Assembly: GCF_021442385.1 (NCBI RefSeq)
Contig: NZ_MUZA01000042.1
Location: 1-54,613 of the forward strand
DNA length: 54,613 nt
Source of the DNA: Micromonospora sp. MH99
Lineage (GTDB): Bacteria > Actinomycetota > Actinomycetes > Mycobacteriales > Micromonosporaceae
Direction of reading: 5' to 3'
Shown here one piece after another: positions 51,507 through 54,613 of the stretch. The position numbers and the translations under genes are program-made. Positions within the stretch are counted from its first letter, which is position 1. Every line of letters starts with the position of its first letter. The notes beneath the pieces were generated by a model, which worked only from the letters and a program-made list of their open reading frames with translations, made no database searches and was not told the DNA's origin.

Positions 51507-52882
51507 CGGGAGAAACCGATAGCGGGACCCGGATCTATTGGGCCCTCATCCTCAGGCGGAAGAACGATCGGTGCCACTCCTTGCTCGGTCTCCCAGGGTT
51601 GGTCGGGATCCCATCGGTGTGGCTCGACACTGTCATCGTCAAAACCCCCGCGCCCTGTTCGGGTAGGAGCGGTGCCCATGCCCGGGCCTCCACCATTGAT
51701 GGGGGCACCACCGAATGGAGGCATGCCGCTCATGCCACCCATGCTGCGTCGAGCACCCGGTCGAGAGCCTGCGCTTCCTGCCGGAGCCGTACCAGCGCCG
51801 CCACCTCCAATGACGCCTCCGACTGGATTGACTCGGCGTACAGGAGCGGAGCCTGGACCTGGCTGGCCCAGCCCGAGCCCGGGCGCTCCTCCGATTAAGC
51901 CGCCTGGGGGCATTGATCGAGATGATGAGGTGCCAGTGCTGCCCTTAGCAACTCCCCCGGGGGTCGAACCGATTGCCGACCCATGGGCCTTGGGCGCCGA
52001 GTGCGGCAATCTGGGAGTTGTGGTGGATGCGGGACCAAGCACTGGTGGTACCCCGGCGGGAGTCGTGTTCGCAGGCAATTGCGGCGTTCGCGGTAGATCC
52101 GGGTTTGGTGCGGTGGTAGTTCCACTGGCACCGCCGAGTATGGGCCCAATGCCTGGCGAGGTTGGCATTCGCTCAGTTCGAGAACTAGTTGCGGTTCGAT
52201 CGATCATCGGTGGTGTTCTTGGTGTCACCATAGGCGCCGGCACTATGGGAGGAATGGTTGGAGCTCCGTCTCCGGCCGGTGCGACCGCCTGTTCGTCAAC
52301 CCTCGGTGCTGGCCTTGCCGGTGGTTGGCGGAGGGTGGCTTGGGCTTGTTGGAGTTCGCCGCTGAGGTTGAACATCATGGCCCGTGCCTGCACGTTCAGC
52401 CGTTCCAGCTCGCCGTCCGTCACCGGTGACTCGACAACCCGGTTACCCATGATCGCTTTGGGGTCCGCGGCTGTAGCGTCGTACGCCTGCTTCTGCTGGA
52501 GCTTGGTCGCGTACTCCTCGTGGATCTTGCGGAGCTCGGCGCGGGTGGAGCCGATGGCCTGGGTGGCGGCGGACAGCGCGGTGTAGTTGGCGGCGGCGGC
52601 GTCGTGGGTGTGCCGCACCTTGGCGATCAGGTCGTCGAGTTGGGCGAGGTACGTGCCGGAGGCGGCGCTGGTTTCCGGGGGCCACGCTTCGGCGAGCCCG
52701 CGCCGGTACTCCTGGAGTCGGCCGAGGTGGATCTGGGCGAGGTCGCAGACCTTGCGCCAGCCGGCGACCTGTTTCCAGTGGTTGGTGGTGTCGTGGTCCT
52801 GGAGGCACGCCCACATGCTGTTGACGTCCATCAGGTGCCAGTCGGTCTGGCCGGAGGTGCGGCCGCCACCTCGTTCGATCAT
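51503..52882 (-). CDS. WXG/PPE-like type VII secretion substrate with Pro/Gly-rich tail
   Basis: The 459-residue protein starts with a helical domain of ~190 residues (WACLQDHDTTNHWKQVAGW, RRGLAEAWPPETSAASGTYLAQL) that resembles large WXG100/PPE-type domains. It continues with ~220 residues of Pro/Gly/Thr-rich sequence and ends with a conserved-looking acidic motif (WDPDQPWETEQGVAPIVLPP, then DPGPAIG). That tail recurs, from memory, in actinobacterial ESX-linked proteins. It overlaps genes on both sides by four bases. It is probably exported to the cell surface or acts as a partner of the mycosin. Confidence 0.82.
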   Translation of the reverse strand: MIERGGGRTSGQTDWHLMDVNSMWACLQDHDTTNHWKQVAGWRKVCDLAQIHLGRLQEYRRGLAEAWPPETSAASGTYLAQLDDLIAKVRHTHDAAAANYTALSAATQAIGSTRAELRKIHEEYATKLQQKQAYDATAADPKAIMGNRVVESPVTDGELERLNVQARAMMFNLSGELQQAQATLRQPPARPAPRVDEQAVAPAGDGAPTIPPIVPAPMVTPRTPPMIDRTATSSRTERMPTSPGIGPILGGASGTTTAPNPDLPRTPQLPANTTPAGVPPVLGPASTTTPRLPHSAPKAHGSAIGSTPGGVAKGSTGTSSSRSMPPGGLIGGAPGLGLGQPGPGSAPVRRVNPVGGVIGGGGAGTAPAGSAGSRPGARRSMGGMSGMPPFGGAPINGGGPGMGTAPTRTGRGGFDDDSVEPHRWDPDQPWETEQGVAPIVLPPEDEGPIDPGPAIGFSR

Positions 52883-53337
52883 GGCAGGACCACCGGCCTC
52901 TGGCTCTCGGGGCCGGTGGGGTCGGGCAGCGTCGGCGTCCGGCCGCCGGGCAGGACGGTGCCGGGGTCGGCGAGGGCCCGCTGGACGTCCACGGCGCGGG
53001 CGGCGGAGAAGGCGTCGCTGTCGGCGTACTGGGTGGCGACCCGGTCGGCGACGGCGGCGAGGTGGCCGGTTGCGCCCCGGACGGCGTACACCATGTCGGC
53101 GGTGGCCTGCTGCGTCTCGTGGTGGGCATGCAGGAAGGTGACCAGCTCGATGAACGCGTCGCAGGGGTTGGGCACCTTCGCGGACATGTCGTCGGCGATG
53201 TACGACAGGTGGGGCGCGTAGTTGCGTTCGACGTCGGCGGCGAGCCGGTCGGCGAACTCGCGGAGCTGGCGGATGTCGGCCTCGATGCCGCCGTAGCTGT
53301 GCAGCCAGGGCGCCGGCTGGTCCTCTTCGGGGATCAT
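52879..53337 (-). CDS. Small helical ESX-associated protein (WXG100-like)
   Basis: The 152-residue protein is almost entirely helical up to residue ~125 (IEADIRQLREFADRLAADVERNY, then HAHHETQQATADMVYAVRGATGHL), followed by a short Pro-rich tail. It has no strict WxG motif, but size, helicity and coupling to a PPE-like protein and a mycosin suggest the partner subunit of a secreted heterodimer. GGGAGG lies just before the ATG. It is the first gene of the three-gene module. Confidence 0.75.
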   Translation of the reverse strand: MIPEEDQPAPWLHSYGGIEADIRQLREFADRLAADVERNYAPHLSYIADDMSAKVPNPCDAFIELVTFLHAHHETQQATADMVYAVRGATGHLAAVADRVATQYADSDAFSAARAVDVQRALADPGTVLPGGRTPTLPDPTGPESQRPVVLP

Positions 53338-53426
53338 CGATCCTCCCTATCCGTCACGGCACCGTTTCCCTGAGTGAGGTTAACGGCTGCACGCCATCCT
53401 GGCAGCCCCCACCGGGGCGACCCGGG

Positions 53427-53630
53427 TCAGCGAGAAAGACGAGGAAGGCCGGAGGCACGCCAGGTGTCGGGGCGGGCCGGGCGACCGCTGCGGGCCCACG
53501 CGGACGTGGCAGCCGGCGCGGGGGTGGCGGCCGGGCGGGACCGCGCGATTACCGCGCCGACCAGAGCGGCCAACTCCTCGGCGGTGGGCACGCCGCGAAC
53601 GACCCGGAACAGCGGCTCTTCGGCAGACAT
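53427..53630 (-). CDS. accE: Acyl-CoA carboxylase epsilon subunit
   Basis: The 67-residue protein has the AccE hallmark N-terminus PLFRVVRGVPTAEELAALVGAVIAR followed by a short basic Ala/Pro tail containing a Trp (RPDTWRASGL). The epsilon subunit binds the carboxyltransferase beta chain (AccD4/5-type) and stimulates holo-carboxylase. Normally accD lies directly upstream, but here a divergent Ser/Thr kinase gene begins 90 bases away, so the beta subunit must be encoded elsewhere. Downstream lies the secretion module and then maf. Confidence 0.85.
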   Translation of the reverse strand: MSAEEPLFRVVRGVPTAEELAALVGAVIARSRPAATPAPAATSAWARSGRPARPDTWRASGLPRLSR

Positions 53631-53707
53631 GCCGCCAGGGTACGCGGCTCGAAGTCATCCGCAGCGAACAGTGGCGTGCCGGCGGTGTGAGCGTCGGCGG
53701 CTCCGGG

Positions 53708-53713
53708 TACCGT
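53708..53713 (+). promoter_or_regulatory. -10 element of a probable leaderless kinase transcript
   Basis: TACCGT lies seven bases before the kinase ATG, and TACCGTCTC is identical to the sequence before the GPP34 gene (15915). No Shine-Dalgarno is present. Confidence 0.55.
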
Positions 53714-53720
53714 CTCACCG

Positions 53721-54613
53721 ATGTCGAACGCGCTTCCCCAACTCGTCGCTGACCGATACCGGCTTCTGTCGCCGCTCGGCCAGGGCGGCATGGGTCGGGT
53801 GTGGAAGGCGCGCGACGAGGTGTTGCACCGCGACGTCGCCATCAAGGAGTTGGTGCCGCCGCCCGGCCTCACCGACGAGGAACGCCGCGAGATGCGGGAG
53901 CGGTCGCTGCGCGAGGCGCGGGCCATCGCCCGGCTCAACCACGTCAACGTGGTGCGCATCTTCGACGTTCTGCGCACCGATGGCGACCCGTGGATCGTCA
54001 TGGAGTACGTGGCGTCGAAGTCTCTGCAGGACACCCTCGCCGAGGACGGGCCGGTGTCGGTGGCCCGCACGATCGAGATCGGCCTGGGCGTGCTGGGCGC
54101 GCTGAACGCCGCCCACAAGGCGGGCGTCATGCACCGCGACGTCAAGCCGGGCAACGTGCTGCTGGGCGACGACGGCCGGGTCGTGTTGACCGATTTCGGT
54201 CTCGCCACGATCCCCGGCGACCCGAACGTCACCCGCACCGGCATGGTGCTCGGTTCGCCCGCGTACATCTCGCCGGAGCGGGCCCGGGAGGGCACCGCCG
54301 GGCCGGAGGCCGACCTGTGGTCGCTGGGCGCGACGCTCTACGCGGCGGTCGAGGGCAAGTCGCCGTACGCGCGGCCGTCCGCGATCGCCACGCTTGCCGC
54401 GCTGGCCACCGAGCCGATGCCGCCGCCGAAGAACGCCGGCCCGCTCAAGGCGGTGCTCACCGGGCTGCTGCAGAAGGACCCGAACGAGCGGATCACCGCG
54501 GAGGTGGCCGAGCGGCTGCTGCGCCGCGCCGGAGGCAAGCGGGCGCGGGGGATCTCACTGCTCGATGGCGTACGCCGGCCGGGGCCGAACGGTCCACGGG
54601 AGCCGCGCCCGCC
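53721..54613 (+). CDS. Ser/Thr protein kinase, 3' end beyond window
   Basis: The visible 297 residues contain essentially a whole Hanks-type kinase domain: the glycine loop GQGGMGRVWKA, Lys42 in VAIKEL, MHRDVKPGNV, the TDFGLAT DFG motif, and GSPAYISPERA. The right edge cuts the gene in the juxtamembrane region, so membrane and sensor domains are unseen. The kinase domain is similar to that of the kinase at 18458-20563. It diverges from accE and the secretion module. Confidence 0.94.
   Translation, partial: MSNALPQLVADRYRLLSPLGQGGMGRVWKARDEVLHRDVAIKELVPPPGLTDEERREMRERSLREARAIARLNHVNVVRIFDVLRTDGDPWIVMEYVASKSLQDTLAEDGPVSVARTIEIGLGVLGALNAAHKAGVMHRDVKPGNVLLGDDGRVVLTDFGLATIPGDPNVTRTGMVLGSPAYISPERAREGTAGPEADLWSLGATLYAAVEGKSPYARPSAIATLAALATEPMPPPKNAGPLKAVLTGLLQKDPNERITAEVAERLLRRAGGKRARGISLLDGVRRPGPNGPREPRP

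Overview
The window is very GC-rich actinobacterial chromosome. Its strong G/C third-codon bias, frequent GTG starts, ATGA/GTGA stop-start overlaps, Ser/Thr kinases, type VII secretion genes, AccE and GuaB1 point to the Micromonosporaceae, most likely Micromonospora or a close relative. No rRNA, tRNA, CRISPR array or intact insertion sequence was seen. About 50 protein genes are supported, plus three small leader ORFs and a rich set of operators and terminators.

Layout, left to right. 1-3.2 kb: two poorly understood conserved proteins, then a PadR regulator convergent with its probable membrane partner. 3.3-10.7 kb: the cytochrome bd operon cydABDC, followed upstream by a BlaI regulator and an M56 (BlaR1-like) membrane protease, with TAC/GTA dyads in both control regions. 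10.7-18.4 kb: an alcohol dehydrogenase, a full and a half-length aldehyde dehydrogenase, deoC, upp, a GPP34 protein and a phosphosugar mutase; together these serve nucleoside and deoxyribose salvage. 18.4-31.3 kb: a Ser/Thr kinase with threonine repeats, a methylmalonyl-CoA mutase-type large subunit, an M20 amidohydrolase, small enzymes, and the flavoprotein disulfide reductase lpdA, which is preceded by two overlapping mini-ORFs. 31.3-33.7 kb: a DedA protein and a threonyl-tRNA synthetase that lacks the editing domain and sits behind a leader peptide with three consecutive Thr codons. 33.7-43.4 kb: efflux and stress genes (a heterodimeric ABC exporter with MarR, DoxX/TetR, MarR/MFS), GuaB1 and HxlR, nearly all with visible palindromic operators. 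43.5-50 kb: a reductase-like protein, the biotinylated acyl-CoA carboxylase alpha chain, PadR with a DrrAB-type exporter, an O-methyltransferase and Maf. 50-54.6 kb: a three-gene mycosin/type VII secretion module placed between maf and accE, then a second Ser/Thr kinase cut by the right edge.

Most striking points: (i) the Thr-rich leader before a truncated ThrRS, which looks like ribosome-mediated attenuation; (ii) the chain of overlapping mini-ORFs before lpdA; (iii) the BlaI/M56 pair beside cydABDC with matching dyads, and a CydA that appears to lack the heme b558 Arg/Met pair; (iv) a lower-GC type VII secretion module interrupting the accE-maf neighbourhood; (v) a family of nested palindromic intergenic elements bounded by TGATC(G/C)ACT; (vi) a series of apparently leaderless promoters. 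All functional calls come from reading motifs; no database search was possible.
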